In this document: positions 1 through 9,713 of the stretch, in pieces | How the letters are laid out: every line of letters starts with the position of its first letter | Numbering within the stretch: position 1 is the stretch's first letter | Assembly: GCA_002422305.1 (NCBI GenBank) | Contig: DIUG01000035.1 | Coordinates: forward strand, 1-13,046 | Length of the DNA stretch: 13,046 bases | Source of the DNA: Patescibacteria group bacterium UBA6164 | GTDB taxonomy: Bacteria > Patescibacteriota > Gracilibacteria > BD1-5 > UBA6164 | Reading direction: 5' to 3' | Made by a program: the position numbers and the translations under genes | Notes under the pieces: model-generated | Told to the model about the DNA's origin: nothing | Seen by the model: only the letters and a program-made list of their open reading frames with translations | The model's database searches: none

Positions 1-330
1 GTATATAAATTTTTATTAAATACTCCATATGATTGGAAAGATAATAATCCAGAATGATGGTTAAAAAGTTTTGTATGAATGGTACTAGTGATGAATACAC
101 TATGATTTTATGGAGAAACTCATTGTGAGTGATGAAGAAAAGATATGATAATACCAACAAAAGACACATACTATATACTAGAATTTAAAGTAAGTAAAAC
201 TACGAAAGAAGCAATAATACAAATAGAAAAACAATATGTTCCATATTTAACAGACGGTAAAAAAATAGTAAAGATATGAGTTAATTGGAATAAGAAAAAA
301 AAGTTATTTGAGATAGAGATAAGAGATTAA
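1..330 (+). CDS. C-terminal part of AAA-ATPase-like / PD-(D/E)XK nuclease protein (5' truncated by window)
   Basis: Frame 1 is open from the window edge to TAA at 328-330 (109 residues) with UGA read as Gly. The visible part matches the C-terminal PDDEXK_9 (DUF1703) nuclease domain usually fused behind an AAA-ATPase-like domain. The core reads GRKDMIIPTKDTYYILEFKV: the Asp, then E-F-K about 14 residues on, is the D...ExK nuclease signature. It is followed by an AIIQIEKQYVPYL helix, a DGKK turn and an IKIGVNW-type strand typical of this family. The ATPase half would lie upstream of the window. In many bacteria these proteins form large multicopy families of uncertain role, sometimes treated as defence- or mobile-element-like. 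That is family knowledge and not visible here. It runs toward the peroxiredoxin gene and probably ends at the hairpin at 396-446. Confidence 0.8.
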
Positions 331-395
331 AATAAAAACTATATGATATGGGTCTCTTTGTGATCAAGTCGGGACTTTTTGATATTAGAATTATA

Positions 396-446
396 GTTAA
401 CACAAAAAAAATCAAAATCTATTAGATTTTGATTTTTTTTGTTAAC
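396..446. terminator. Bidirectional terminator-like hairpin downstream of the nuclease gene
   Basis: A 25-nt left arm (396-420) and a 23-nt right arm (424-446) pair perfectly except for a 2-nt AC bulge, with a 3-nt ATT loop. Each arm begins or ends with GTTAAC. The right arm carries a run of eight Ts and the left arm a run of As, so the element can act in both directions between the nuclease gene (+) and the peroxiredoxin gene (-). A smaller hairpin (ATCAAGTC at 363-370 with GACTTTTTGAT at 373-383) lies upstream. Confidence 0.65.
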
Positions 447-467
447 TATCAACTGAAATAAATTATT

Positions 468-547
468 CAAAGGGCTAAAGCCCTCTGTTGACAAAATATT
501 ACACAAAAGTTAAAATCAGTTTGTTAACAGAGGGCTTTAGCCCTTTG
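468..547. repeat. REPIN-like element: two inverted copies of a 25-nt repeat
   Basis: Copy A (468-492) and copy B (523-547, inverted) are reverse complements of each other with one difference (GTTGAC against GTTAAC, a G-U wobble if transcribed), separated by 30 bp. Each copy contains its own small palindrome, AGGGCT-AA-AGCCCT in copy A. A diverged third copy lies at 9714-9738. Short palindromes in inverted pairs are the architecture of REP/REPIN elements mobilised by RAYT-type Y1 transposases. No such transposase gene is in the window, so that link is inference. GC content is clearly higher than in the surroundings. Confidence 0.6.
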
Positions 548-603
548 TTATATTAAGCTATTATCTTAATTAAATATATTCTCAGATGATAGTAACTTTT
601 TTG

Positions 604-1215
604 TTAACTATTCAAAGCTTCATATACTTCACCAGCCATTTTTATATTTGGAGTAAGAGTTTTAGATCATACAACCCATTTTGCTGGACAAGCTTGACTA
701 GGGTTTGCTCTCATAAATTGTAATGCTTCGATTTTTCTTATTAATTCATCACTATTTCTTCAAAGAGGTCATGAAGTAACTTCTATACTTCTTATTACAC
801 CATCAGGATCTATAACAAAAGTACCTCTTCAAGCAATTCATGTTTCTTCATCAAGTATATTATAAATATCAGCTACTTCAGTAGAATGATCAGCTAACAT
901 TTTATAAGGAAATCAGTTCATTAATTTTTCATGTTTTACCCATGCTCTATGAGAAAAAATAGTATCAGTAGATATAGCTAAAATTTCTACACCTAATTCT
1001 TTAAATTTACTTTCTTGTTCAGCTATATCTTTTAATTCAGTAGGACAAACAAAAGTAAAATCAGCAGGGTAATAAAATAAAACTGCCCATTTTCATTTTA
1101 ATTCAGACAATGAAATTTTACCATCTTCATCTGTTTTTGGATTGTAAAATGGTAAATCAAAACTAGGTGCATCGTTATCTATTTTTACAATCGTTGGGAA
1201 TTCATAATTTTCCAT
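604..1215 (-). CDS. ahpC: AhpC/Prx1-type 2-Cys peroxiredoxin
   Basis: 203 residues, normal length for typical 2-Cys peroxiredoxins, which reduce hydrogen peroxide and organic hydroperoxides in the cytoplasm. The peroxidatic Cys57 sits in FTFVCPTEL after YYPADF (the P-x3-T-x2-C signature). The resolving Cys176 is in SQACPAKW, where most relatives have CPANW. The catalytic Arg130 is in AGRGTFVID, and GPLGRNSDELIRKIEALQF is the usual Prx1 helix. The expected C-terminal YF motif linked to overoxidation sensitivity is absent. Seven of twelve glycines are TGA and five GGT. The start is the first ATG of the conserved N-terminus and has no Shine-Dalgarno motif. No AhpF-like reductase is nearby, so the electron donor is unknown. 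It is a single gene after a 103-bp gap that holds a candidate promoter and inverted repeats. Confidence 0.93.
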
Positions 1216-1287
1216 TTTTTAAAATATATTAATATATAAATATAGAGATTTAATCTCTATATGAAAGATATTAATATATTTTAAAAA
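1216..1287. repeat. Nested inverted repeats in the ahpC upstream region
   Basis: Outer arms of 20 nt (1216-1235 and 1268-1287) are perfect reverse complements (TTTTTAAAATATATTAATAT on the + strand). Inside them a second perfect 10-bp hairpin (ATATAGAGAT at 1240-1249, ATCTCTATAT at 1253-1262, 3-nt loop) is centred in the same place. The outer arm ends directly at the ahpC start codon. It could be a cruciform or operator, a 5'-UTR structure, or the end of the PBP transcript, but it lacks a T tail in that direction. Function not determined. Confidence 0.7.
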
Positions 1288-1292
1288 GTCAA
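1265..1292 (-). promoter_or_regulatory. Candidate ahpC promoter
   Basis: On the minus strand a TTGACT -35 (1292-1287) is followed after 16 bp by TATCTT (1270-1265) as the -10. Transcription would start near 1258, giving a leader of about 40 nt that begins inside the inner hairpin. The AT-rich background makes chance matches common. Confidence 0.35.
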
Positions 1293-1298
1293 ATCTAA

Positions 1299-1317
1299 AA
1301 TGAGAATAATTCTTATT
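1299..1317. promoter_or_regulatory. Possible Fur/PerR-type operator
   Basis: AATGAGAAT-A-ATTCTTATT is a 9-1-9 palindrome with 8 of 9 pairs matching. It resembles the 9-1-9 boxes of the Fur/PerR family, which often control ahpC. It lies just upstream of the candidate ahpC -35 and abuts the PBP stop codon. In DNA this AT-rich the match is weak evidence. Confidence 0.25.
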
Positions 1318-1318
1318 A

Positions 1319-4300
1319 TTATCTTTGTAATATTTCTAACTGAATATCTCTTGTGATTTTATTTTGATAGTTATCTATTACTTCTATTGTAACTATGTAT
1401 TTTCATATAGTTAAATCTCTATCAGAATTTATTGGATAAGCTATATTTCTTTCAGTACCCAATTTTTCTATTATATTTCAATTTATTAATATATTTACAG
1501 AAGATAAAATAGAATTACCAGTTATGGAAGCTTTTAAATTAAAGAAATCAGTATTATATAATTTTATACTTCAATTAACAGGATTTGTTAAATTTATATT
1601 TAGAGTATTATCATTTATTAAATCAGGTACTATTGGAATAGCATCTTTTCTAACTATTAAAATATTTTTACTTATTTCATTTGAATAATATTGATTATCT
1701 ACTGCTCTAAATGTAATAATTCATTGTTTTCAAACTTTTGATACAGGTATAAATATCTTTCATTCATAAGTTCAATTTTTTTTATTGTCTATTTCAACAT
1801 CATCTACAATCATATCATCAATAATTATATCAATTCTTATTATAGGATTTAAACTATTAAAAGATAAATTTACATAATTTTCTCATGCTATAAAAATATC
1901 ATTATCATTTGTACTAGTATTTATTTTTATAGCATTATTTGTTCATTTTCTTTCACAAGGTTCATCACTTACATTTGTAATTAAATCTCAAAAATTCCCA
2001 TATTTTGTTTTAAAATCATCTGTTTTAGTCCATTTATCTATAGGATCTTGCCAGCTTTTATTACTTGGATCAAGTCAATTTAATTTTAAAACTGTAACTT
2101 TTTTTATAGCTGCTTTAGGTGTATCTTCAGTAACTTTTCAATTACATAAAGAATCTACTTCAATTTGTTTATAACTATTATCATATTCATTTGGTGAATT
2201 TACGAATAAAGAATTTACATATGGTAAATTATTTGTATTTTCAGGATTTGGTAATAATCAAGATATTTCAGATATATTTATTTGTTTAACAGAGCTAGGC
2301 ATTTCCCATTTTTCTATAGGTTTTCATATATGAGCAAATTCCATAAAATCTCTCATAACAGGTCAAGCTCATTCTAATCAGTTTCATTTATTATTTAATT
2401 CTTTTCCATCAGTATTTCAAGCCCATACAACTGTGGTAATTTGAGGTGTATATCAAATCGTCCATAAATTACTTGGATATTTTACTTTTTTTCAATTTAT
2501 TACATATTGTTTTGTTGAAGTACCAGTTTTTGATGCAATTTGTCTATTTTTTATTGTAATATAATTATTCCATGATGATGGACGACTAGAGGTATCACTA
2601 AGTATACTATTAATTATATAAGTTTGAGAATCTGAAATAACTTTTTCATCTTTTTGTTTCACCATTTTTTCTTCAATTATATTACCTTTTGAATCAATTA
2701 TTTTTAGTATAGGTGAGATTTCTTTTTTTACTCAAAGATTTGCAAATACACTGTAAGCAGAAGCTAATTCTAATGGTGTCATTTCTCATGTTCATAATCA
2801 TAATGGTGCTCCATATGAATTATTTTCTTTTAATGATTTTACTCATAATTTCTTCATTAGTTCTACAATACTTTTTTCTCATCAAGCCATAAAAAACATT
2901 TTTATAGCAGGAATATTTCTAGAATGACTTAGAGCAGTTGAAATATCTATTTTTCACATAAATTTACCATCAAAGTTTGAAGGTGTATATCAGCTAGGAA
3001 AAACAGTTTCTAAATCGTATACTGGAGTTTTTGTTCATATAATATTCTTATACATTCAAAGAGAATATACAAAAGGCTTAAATGTACTTCAAGGTTGTAA
3101 TTTAGAAGTAATTATATTAACATTTCATTTTTCTTCTATATTAAAATAATCTTTTCATCATACCATAGATAATATTTCTCAAGTTTTATTATCTATACTT
3201 ATCAGTGCTGCATTATCAGCATCATAATTAGCAAGATTTTTCTTTACTTGATTTCTTATTAATTCTTCAGCTTTTTCTTGTAATTTTCAATCTAGAGTTG
3301 TATATATTTTAAGTCATCAAATATTAACTATTTCTTGTCAAAATTTTTCTTCTAAGTATTCTTTTACATAAAATACAAAATGAGGAGATTTAATATTTTC
3401 TTTTGATTTACTAAAAGTATAACCTATACCATCAATAATTGTTTCTTTATATTCATCAAAATTTATATATCAATCTTCAAGCATTCTTCAAATTACTCTA
3501 TCTTTTCTTCAAGTCTCATATTCAATATATTTATTATCAGATTTTATTCTAATATTATTTAAAAAACTAATTAATTCAGGATAACTAATAACTAAACATC
3601 AATCTTCATCAATATTAACTTTACTTTTAAAATTTTCTTCACTTATATTACATATAAGTGTCCTATCTGTTCATTCAAGTCTATTTGCTTTTAAATTTTT
3701 TATAAAATCTGTTAATAAAGTCAATATTTCTATATTTTTTTCTTTATCAGTTTTTGTTATAATTTTTGTTATATCTTTTTTATTATCATTTTCATAAAAA
3801 TATGGATAACCAATTAATCTATCTGGATAATTATATGGAGAATAATAAGTAGGTCATTTAGGTAGTGAAGCTAAAAATGATGATTCAATAATTGATAAAT
3901 CTTTAGAACTTTTACCAAAAAAAGTTCTAGATGCTTCTTCAATACCAAATGAATTATGTCAATATTCAATTTTATTTAAATATAATTCTATGATTTTTTC
4001 TTTAGATAAAGTTGAAGTAAGTTTGTAAGCTAGATAAATTTCTTTAATTTTTCTCTCGACACTTTTTTCATTTTTAATTATTGTATTTCTAATTAATTGT
4101 TGAGTTAAAGTAGATGTTCATTTTACTCAATCAGCTTTTCATAATATATAATTAAGTCAAGCCCTTATTAATCATTTTATATCTACTCAAGGATTTGTCC
4201 AATATCTTTTATCTTCAATAGAAATAAGAGCATTAACCATATTTTTATTTATATTTTCAAAAGGTACATAAGTCCTTTTTTCTTTATATATTTTATATAG

Positions 4301-4567
4301 TTCATTTCAATCTCTGTCATAAATTATTGATGTTTCTGCAATTTCTAAATTCTCTAATTCTTTAATTGAAGGTAATCATACTATATATTTATTATATAAT
4401 ACTATTCATATAATAATGGAAGAAATAACAAATAATAATATAGAATATATTAAAAATTTAAGAAAAATATTTTTTCACTTATTTTTTAAAATACTTCTAT
4501 TATTAGATCTTTTTGTATATGTAGTTTTAAACCTTTTTGTATTTAAAGGTGTTCTATTCATTGTCAT
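1319..4567 (-). CDS. Class A penicillin-binding protein (GT51 glycosyltransferase + transpeptidase) with long C-terminal extension
   Basis: 1082 residues, longer than the usual 700-900. It polymerises and cross-links peptidoglycan at the outer face of the membrane. A basic cytoplasmic tail leads to one membrane anchor (about 34-58). The GT51 domain (about 80-250) has the catalytic Glu in ISIEDKRYW (E118), then GVDIKGLIRAGLNY and TSTLTQQLIRNT. The transpeptidase domain (about 400-745) carries all three motifs: PGSTFKP (S494, K497), SRN (S549) and KTGTS (K680). The last 230 or so residues look like beta-sandwich, Ig-like domains (NGTYEGKIFIPVSK, KYIVTIEVIDNYQNK). Key glycines such as that of PGSTFKP are TGA. 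The start chosen is the first ATG; another ATG follows two codons later. It lies 16 bp behind the LCP gene and is probably co-transcribed with it. Confidence 0.93.
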
Positions 4568-4583
4568 TTTTTTTAATTTTATA

Positions 4584-5999
4584 TTAAAATTTAAAAGGAG
4601 ATTCTTTTAATTTATAATCTTCTCATATTATTATTTCTATATTTGCATTATCAGTTGTAAACATTGTAGTTTCTGTTTTTTTAAATTCTCAATCAAATAA
4701 AGTTTTTAATGCTTGAATTGTTTGAGAATTCTCATCTATATTATTATAATATATTATTGATTTTTCATATATTTTATCAGCATTTCATATAGAATTTTTA
4801 TCTGGAACATTAAATCAATATTTAACTATATCATTACTTAGTTTTCAAGCTACATTACTAACTTTTACTCAATTAAATATATTTATTTTATAATTTTCAG
4901 TATAAACTCAAGGATAATTAAAGATTATATTTGTATATTTTTTTAAATCATCATACTTACTTAATGTATTAATTGTAGTTCATTCTAATAATAATACTGA
5001 TATTCATCAAAATAAACTTCTATCAGGTGCATATAAAAATCATCATTTTTCACATATATTTCAAAATCCACACATATAAGTAAGATTTGATGATAATACA
5101 TTTATATCATTTTTTCAATTTAAACTATATGCTAATTTAGCTATCATTGTTAATGATAAATCGGTATCAACATGATTAACAAATACTTCATATAATTTCT
5201 TGATTTTTAGAGGAGATGTTAAAAAATAACTTCAAGTTAATTTATCTTTTATTGCTTTTATAACTTGTTGTTGTCTTATAGATCTATCAAAATCACTAGT
5301 AGAATATCTACTTCTAGAGTATTTTAATGCATTATCTCAATCAAAGATCCAAGTTCATTTTTTAAATACTAATGTTTTATATCACCAATTTGAATCAGGA
5401 TATTTATAATCAACAAAATTTTCTAATACTGTTATTTCAATTCATCAAATAGTATCTATTATTTTTTTAAATCAATTAAAATCTACATTTATATAATAAT
5501 CAATATTTTCTCATGTCATTTCTGTTACTTTGTTTTTTAATGCATCAATTCATTCTTTTTTAGAGCCACTTCTATATAAATAAGATGCATATAATGAATT
5601 TATTTTTCAGTTTCTATTATTAGGATATTTTATATAAAGATCTCTAGGTATAGAAAACATACTTAATGTTTTTGTTTTTGTATTTATGCTAGCTAAAATA
5701 ATTGTATCAGTCAAATCTGGTGCATCATGATTCCCACCTCATCTTCAAATAAGTAAAATATTTATTTTTTTTTCCTCTATCTTTTCTTCTATTTTTTCTA
5801 CTTTCTTTATGTTTTTTTCTTTTATTTCTACTTTTTCAGAATTATTTAATAGATTATCATTTTTATCAATTTTGTAATTAAATACTTGTATATTTTTTAT
5901 TAAAATAAATCAAAATAAAAAAACTATAAACAAAATAATTGTCCATATTATTTTAGGAATTAGAGAGGATTTTTTTAAACTACTTTTTTTAAATCACAT
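4584..5999 (-). CDS. LytR-CpsA-Psr (LCP) family protein with LytR_C-like tail
   Basis: 471 residues. LCP proteins transfer lipid-linked glycopolymers onto peptidoglycan at the outer membrane face. After a short basic N-terminus there is one membrane segment (about 17-37), a charged Lys/Glu stretch (57-77), then the LCP domain (about 78-255). Its hallmarks are NILLIGRGGG, DLTDTIILASI, SIPRDLYI (R119, D120), KINSLYA, YYINVDFNGF, and the arginine-rich phosphate-binding block LKYSRSRYSTSDFDRSIRQQ. Residues about 365-465 resemble the LytR_C domain (NIFNGVKVSNVAGKLSNDI). Start at the ATG opening a typical tail; no Shine-Dalgarno motif. It is first of a two-gene minus-strand unit with the PBP gene, consistent with wall assembly, and transcribed divergently from moxR. 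The polymer it transfers cannot be read from this window. Confidence 0.92.
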
Positions 6000-6219
6000 G
6001 TATATTAAATTAATGTAAAAAAATTAATATTTAAATTAATAATTACATTATTTTATTTAAAAAAAAATATTTTACAATTTTTTTATTTATTTTTATTTTA
6101 TATATTAAATCAGTATATGTTTTTTTGTCAATCTATTTTTTAAAATATATTTTTTTTTTATAAAATAATGAGTATTATAAAAATAAGAATTATAAAAAAA
6201 TATATTTTAAATAAACTGT
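6000..6219. promoter_or_regulatory. Divergent promoter region between the LCP and moxR genes
   Basis: 220 bp of almost pure A/T without a coding signal. For the minus strand a TTGTAA -35 (6077-6072) and TAAAAT -10 (6055-6050) are 16 bp apart, leaving a leader of about 45 nt before the LCP ATG. For the plus strand the best candidate is TTGTCA (6125-6130) with TATATT (6146-6151), 15 bp apart and weaker. Long A and T tracts (6061-6067, 6121-6126, 6151-6159) could bend DNA or strengthen the promoters. No clear operator palindrome is seen. Confidence 0.4.
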
Positions 6220-7149
6220 ATGGAAAGAATAAATAGAGTTATTAATGAAATTTCTAAGAAAGTTATAGGTCAAGATAAATTAATTCGTGATTTATTGATA
6301 TGTTTACTTAGTAAATGACATATACTTTTAGAATGAGCACCTTGATTAGCTAAAACATTATCAGTTGCAACATTATCAGAAGTAACTTCTCTAAATTTTA
6401 ACAGAATTCAATTTACACCAGATTTATTACCTAGTGATTTAGTAGGAAATAGAATATATCATCCAGATACAAAAGAATTTTCTACAAAAAAAGGTCCAAT
6501 TTTTTCAAATTTAGTATTAGCAGATGAAATAAATAGGGCTCCTTCTAAAGTACAATCAGCTCTTTTAGAAGCAATGGCTGAAAAACAAGTAACTATTTGA
6601 GATGAAACTTTTAAACTAGATAAACATTTTATGGTTTTGGCTACTCAAAATCCTTTAGAGCAAGATGGTACATATTCATTACCAGAAGCACAATTAGATA
6701 GATTTTTATTAAAAAGTATAATTGATTATCCAAGTGAAGTAGAAGAGATAGAAATAATGAAAAAATATTCAATCGATCAAGTTGTAAAAGTAAATAAAAT
6801 ATTAAAAAAAACAGATTTAGATATTTTACAGAATGAAATTTCAAATATACATATAGATGAAAATATTTATATTTATGTAAAAAATTTAATTTTTTGTAGT
6901 AGAAATGATAAAGAAATAAAAGAATATTTATTATATTGAGCCTCTCCAAGAGCATCAATTGCACTAATAAAAGTCGCAAAGGCAAATGCTTTTTTAGAAT
7001 GAAGAGATTTTGTTATACCAGAAGATATAAAAACAATGTTTAAGTGAGTTTTAAGACATAGAATAATTCTGAATTATGAATCTATTGCAGATTGATTAAC
7101 TCCTGATATGATTATTGATAAAATATTAGATAAAGTAGAAATTAAATAA
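6220..7149 (+). CDS. moxR: MoxR family AAA+ ATPase
   Basis: 309 residues, the usual MoxR length. MoxR ATPases act as chaperone-like partners of vWA proteins. Visible motifs: Walker A GAPGLAKT (39-46, both glycines TGA), the DLLPSDLVGNRIYHP element typical of the family, Walker B LVLADEINRAP (98-108), sensor 1 ATQNP (141-145), the arginine of AQLDRF (R161), sensor 2 GASPRAS (240-246), and a C-terminal lid ending LTPDMIIDKIL. The ATG chosen opens the family's N-terminal helix just before VIGQDKLI. It is the first gene of the Bat-type operon and 44 bp ahead of the DUF58 gene. Without UGA-as-Gly only the segment 6631-6939 would be found. Confidence 0.95.
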
Positions 7150-7193
7150 TTATAGTATTATTTTGAGCTTAATTTTATTAATAAATCAATATA

Positions 7194-8132
7194 ATGTTAA
7201 AAAATAAACATAAATTACTTGAGCTTAAAACATCTTCATTAGTAGATAGTCTTTTTATTTGAAATTATAAAACTAATAAAAATTGAAGATGAATAGAATT
7301 TTCTACTTATAAAGAATATGATTTTTCGGATAATGTAAAAAATATAGATTTCGTCAAATCTGATAAAGAGTGAAAAATTTTAGTTAAATTATATGAGGAA
7401 GAAAGAGAACTTAGTATTTATTTTATAGTTGATATAAATGAAACATTTTCTAATTCTTGATTATGATTTGATAAAAAAGATATAGTTTTTGAAATTTTAT
7501 ATTTAATATGATTATCGGGAATAAAAAGTGGTGATAAAATTTGAGCTTTTATTTTTGATGAAAATAACTATAAAATAAATATTGCAAAAAAATGAAAACA
7601 AAATTTTGTAAATATAGTAAATATTGTAGATAATTTTATAGAAAATAAAAATATTAATAAATGAATATTTAATAATATTATTTCAAATATTTTAGATAAA
7701 TATTATATGGTAGAGAAAAAAATAAAATCTAAAAATAAATTAGAAAATTTAAATATAAATAATATAAAAAAGTGAATAAATTATTTTAATTCTCTAAAAA
7801 TTAAAAATTCTCTTGTTTTTTATATTACAGATACTTTAAATATAGATTCAAAAGAATTAAAAATATTATGTGTAAAGAATGATCTAGTTTTTTGTAATAT
7901 TTTTAATTCTTTTGAAAATGATCTTAATTGATTTTGAATATCCTGATTTAATGAATGAAATCAAAATTTATTTTTAGATTTAGATAATAAAAAAAAGATA
8001 AATGAATATATAGATTTAAGAATTTGAAAAATAAATGACTTAAAAAAATTTATTTTAAAAAATTGATGAAAATATATACTATTAGATGAAACAAAAAATA
8101 TTTATAAAGAATTTTATAATATATTTAAATAA
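7194..8132 (+). CDS. DUF58 family protein with altered vWA metal site
   Basis: 312 residues, a normal length. The DUF58 signature is clear: GRGIEFSTYKEYDFSDNVKN then IDFVKSDKEGKILVKLYEEE, corresponding to the G-x-G-x-E-F...R-x-Y...D-x-R-x-I-D-W pattern, with Phe for Trp and Asn for Arg. It runs into the first vWA strand, LSIYFIVDINETFSNS. Where canonical members have DxSxS this protein has D80-x-N82-x-T84, so divalent metal binding may be weaker or changed. A later VFYITDTLN (207-215) matches the TD segment of vWA domains. No membrane segment is predicted, so it is probably cytosolic and works with the MoxR ATPase encoded just upstream. The start is the only ATG giving the full N-terminus. 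It is 28 bp ahead of the next gene. Confidence 0.88.
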
Positions 8133-8160
8133 TAATTTTTATTTTTTAATTTTTAGAAAA

Positions 8161-8679
8161 ATGTTTAACAAAAAAAATGCAATATTTACTATTATAATTT
8201 TATTTTTTTCATATTCATCTTTATTATTTGCAAACGATATTAAAAAAATAAGATGACCTAGCATACAATTATATAATTTTATATGATATCAATCTATAAT
8301 TATTTTATTACTTATTTTTTTATATTTTTATAATTATTTTTTTGTAAATAAGAAAAAAAAGATAAATACTAAAGTAGATGTTTTATTAGAAAATAAAAAT
8401 AAATTGATTCTGAAACTTAAAAATTTTAAAAAAAATAGTGAAAAACTAAATAAATCGGAATTTTATAGTGAATTAAATTCATATTTTAGAGAATATTTTA
8501 GTTTATTAAATATTTCTAATAGTGATATTTTGACTTTAGCAGATATTAAAAAAAGTAATTTGGATAAAAATTTAATTTCTTTATTTGAAAAAAGTTATTT
8601 AAGTGAGTTTAAAAATACTAAAAATGAAAGTAAAAATAGATTAGAAACAGTAGATGAATTAATTAAAATGATTAAATAA
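8161..8679 (+). CDS. Small membrane protein in the DUF4381 position of the Bat operon
   Basis: 172 residues. The N-terminus looks like a signal peptide or first membrane segment (about 7-24, ending SSLLFA before N25). A second hydrophobic helix (about 45-62, QSIIILLLIFLYFYNYFFV) is followed by a basic stop-transfer stretch (NKKKKIN) and a helical, Lys/Glu-rich cytosolic domain with a KSEFYSELNSYFREYFSLL segment. In many bacteria the gene between DUF58 and BatA encodes a DUF4381 protein with this topology. The assignment rests on position, length and topology, since sequence similarity is too weak to judge by eye. The ATG at 8161 gives the signal-like N-terminus, and one in-frame TGA-Gly pair of sites (32, 42) lies between it and the long TGA-free tail. 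Only 2 nt separate its stop from the batA start, indicating co-translation. Confidence 0.75.
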
Positions 8680-8681
8680 GT

Positions 8682-9668
8682 ATGTTAAAATTTATATATT
8701 TAAATTATTTTTTCTTAATTATTCCAGTAATAATATCTTTATTATTATTATATTTTTATTGATGAAAAAAATATGTATTTTGATGAATGAATGATTTAAA
8801 AAATATATTTAAAGCAAATTCTTATTTTTATAAATTTTATTATATACTACTTTTTTTTATATTTATTTTTTATATAACTATTTTTGCAAAGCCTGTTTTA
8901 GAAAAGAAAATTCAAAATGTTTGAAAAAATTGAATAGATATACAAATAGTTTTAGATGTTTCTTATTCAATGACTGCTACAGATTTACCACCAAATAGGC
9001 TAGAAGTTGCAAAAGATGTAATATCAAATTTTATTGATAATATAGAAACAGATAGAGTTTGATTAATAATTTATTCTTGAAAAGTTTTTACTTCATTACC
9101 TCTAAGTTTTGATTACAAAATTATAAAAAAAACTATTGAAAAAATTGATATAAATATAATAAATCAACAGTTTATGTTTTTACAATGAACAGCTACTTGA
9201 GATGCTTTAATTTTAGCTTGAAAAACATTTCCAAATAATAATAGAGAAAAAGTAATAATATTATTAACTGATTGAGAATCAAATAGATGAGTAAATCCAT
9301 TATCTTGATTAGAATATTTAGAAAAAAAAGGATTATGAAATATAAGAATTTATACTATATGATTATGATGAGATGAAAAAACTACAGTATCAGTTATAAA
9401 TAATTTATGATTAAAAGAGGAATTAGAAATATGATGATTAAATGAATGAATATTAAAAACTATATCTTCAAAAACAGATTGAAAATATTTTAGAGCAACA
9501 AATAGAAATTCTCTAGAAGAAATTTTTGAAACAATTTCTAAATTAGAAAAAAAAGAAATTATTTCAAAAAATATAATAATAAATAAAGAAAAATATACTT
9601 TTTTTGTATATTTATTAATTTTAATTTTTTATATATTTATTATATTAAAATACAAAAAAAGAATCTAA
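8682..9668 (+). CDS. batA: BatA-like membrane-anchored von Willebrand factor A protein
   Basis: 328 residues, normal for BatA. Two membrane helices precede the domain (about 8-26 and 51-69), and a third ends the protein (about 305-323) before a basic KYKKRI tail. The vWA domain lies between and keeps a complete MIDAS metal site: D92-x-S94-x-S96 in LDVSYSM, the Thr of LQGTATGDA (T170/T172) and D197 in LLTDGESN. IRIYTIGLGG and the SSKTDGKYFRATNRNSLEEI ending are typical Bat features. In Bacteroidetes and spirochaetes BatA-E proteins are linked to oxygen tolerance and envelope stress; the mechanism is not settled. Of 24 glycines, 23 are TGA and one GGA. It starts 2 nt after the preceding gene. 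A 144-bp gap with a REP-like repeat separates it from batB. Confidence 0.92.
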
Positions 9669-9713
9669 TATTTCTTTAACTTATACTAGAAATATTTAGA
9701 AAACTTAGTATTT

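Noticed and set aside
468..547. CRISPR array or attachment site
   Set aside because: Only two copies in inverted orientation with one gap; no direct-repeat/spacer periodicity, no cas or integrase gene, and a third copy 9 kb away.
4416..4610. Plus-strand 64-residue hydrophobic ORF
   Set aside because: It lies antisense across the 5' end of the PBP gene and the 3' end of the LCP gene, both supported by family motifs. Its hydrophobic content is a by-product of AT-rich sequence.
6631..6939. A separate small gene starting at an internal Met
   Set aside because: It is the TGA-free middle of moxR; Walker A and B lie upstream in the same frame once UGA is Gly.
6641..6985. Minus-strand 114-residue ORF
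   Set aside because: Antisense to the conserved core of MoxR (sensor 1 to lid). It is Leu-rich because it mirrors A/T-rich coding DNA.
8404..8679. A gene starting near 8404
   Set aside because: The frame extends upstream through TGA codons to ATG 8161, adding a signal-like segment and a membrane helix that fit the operon position.
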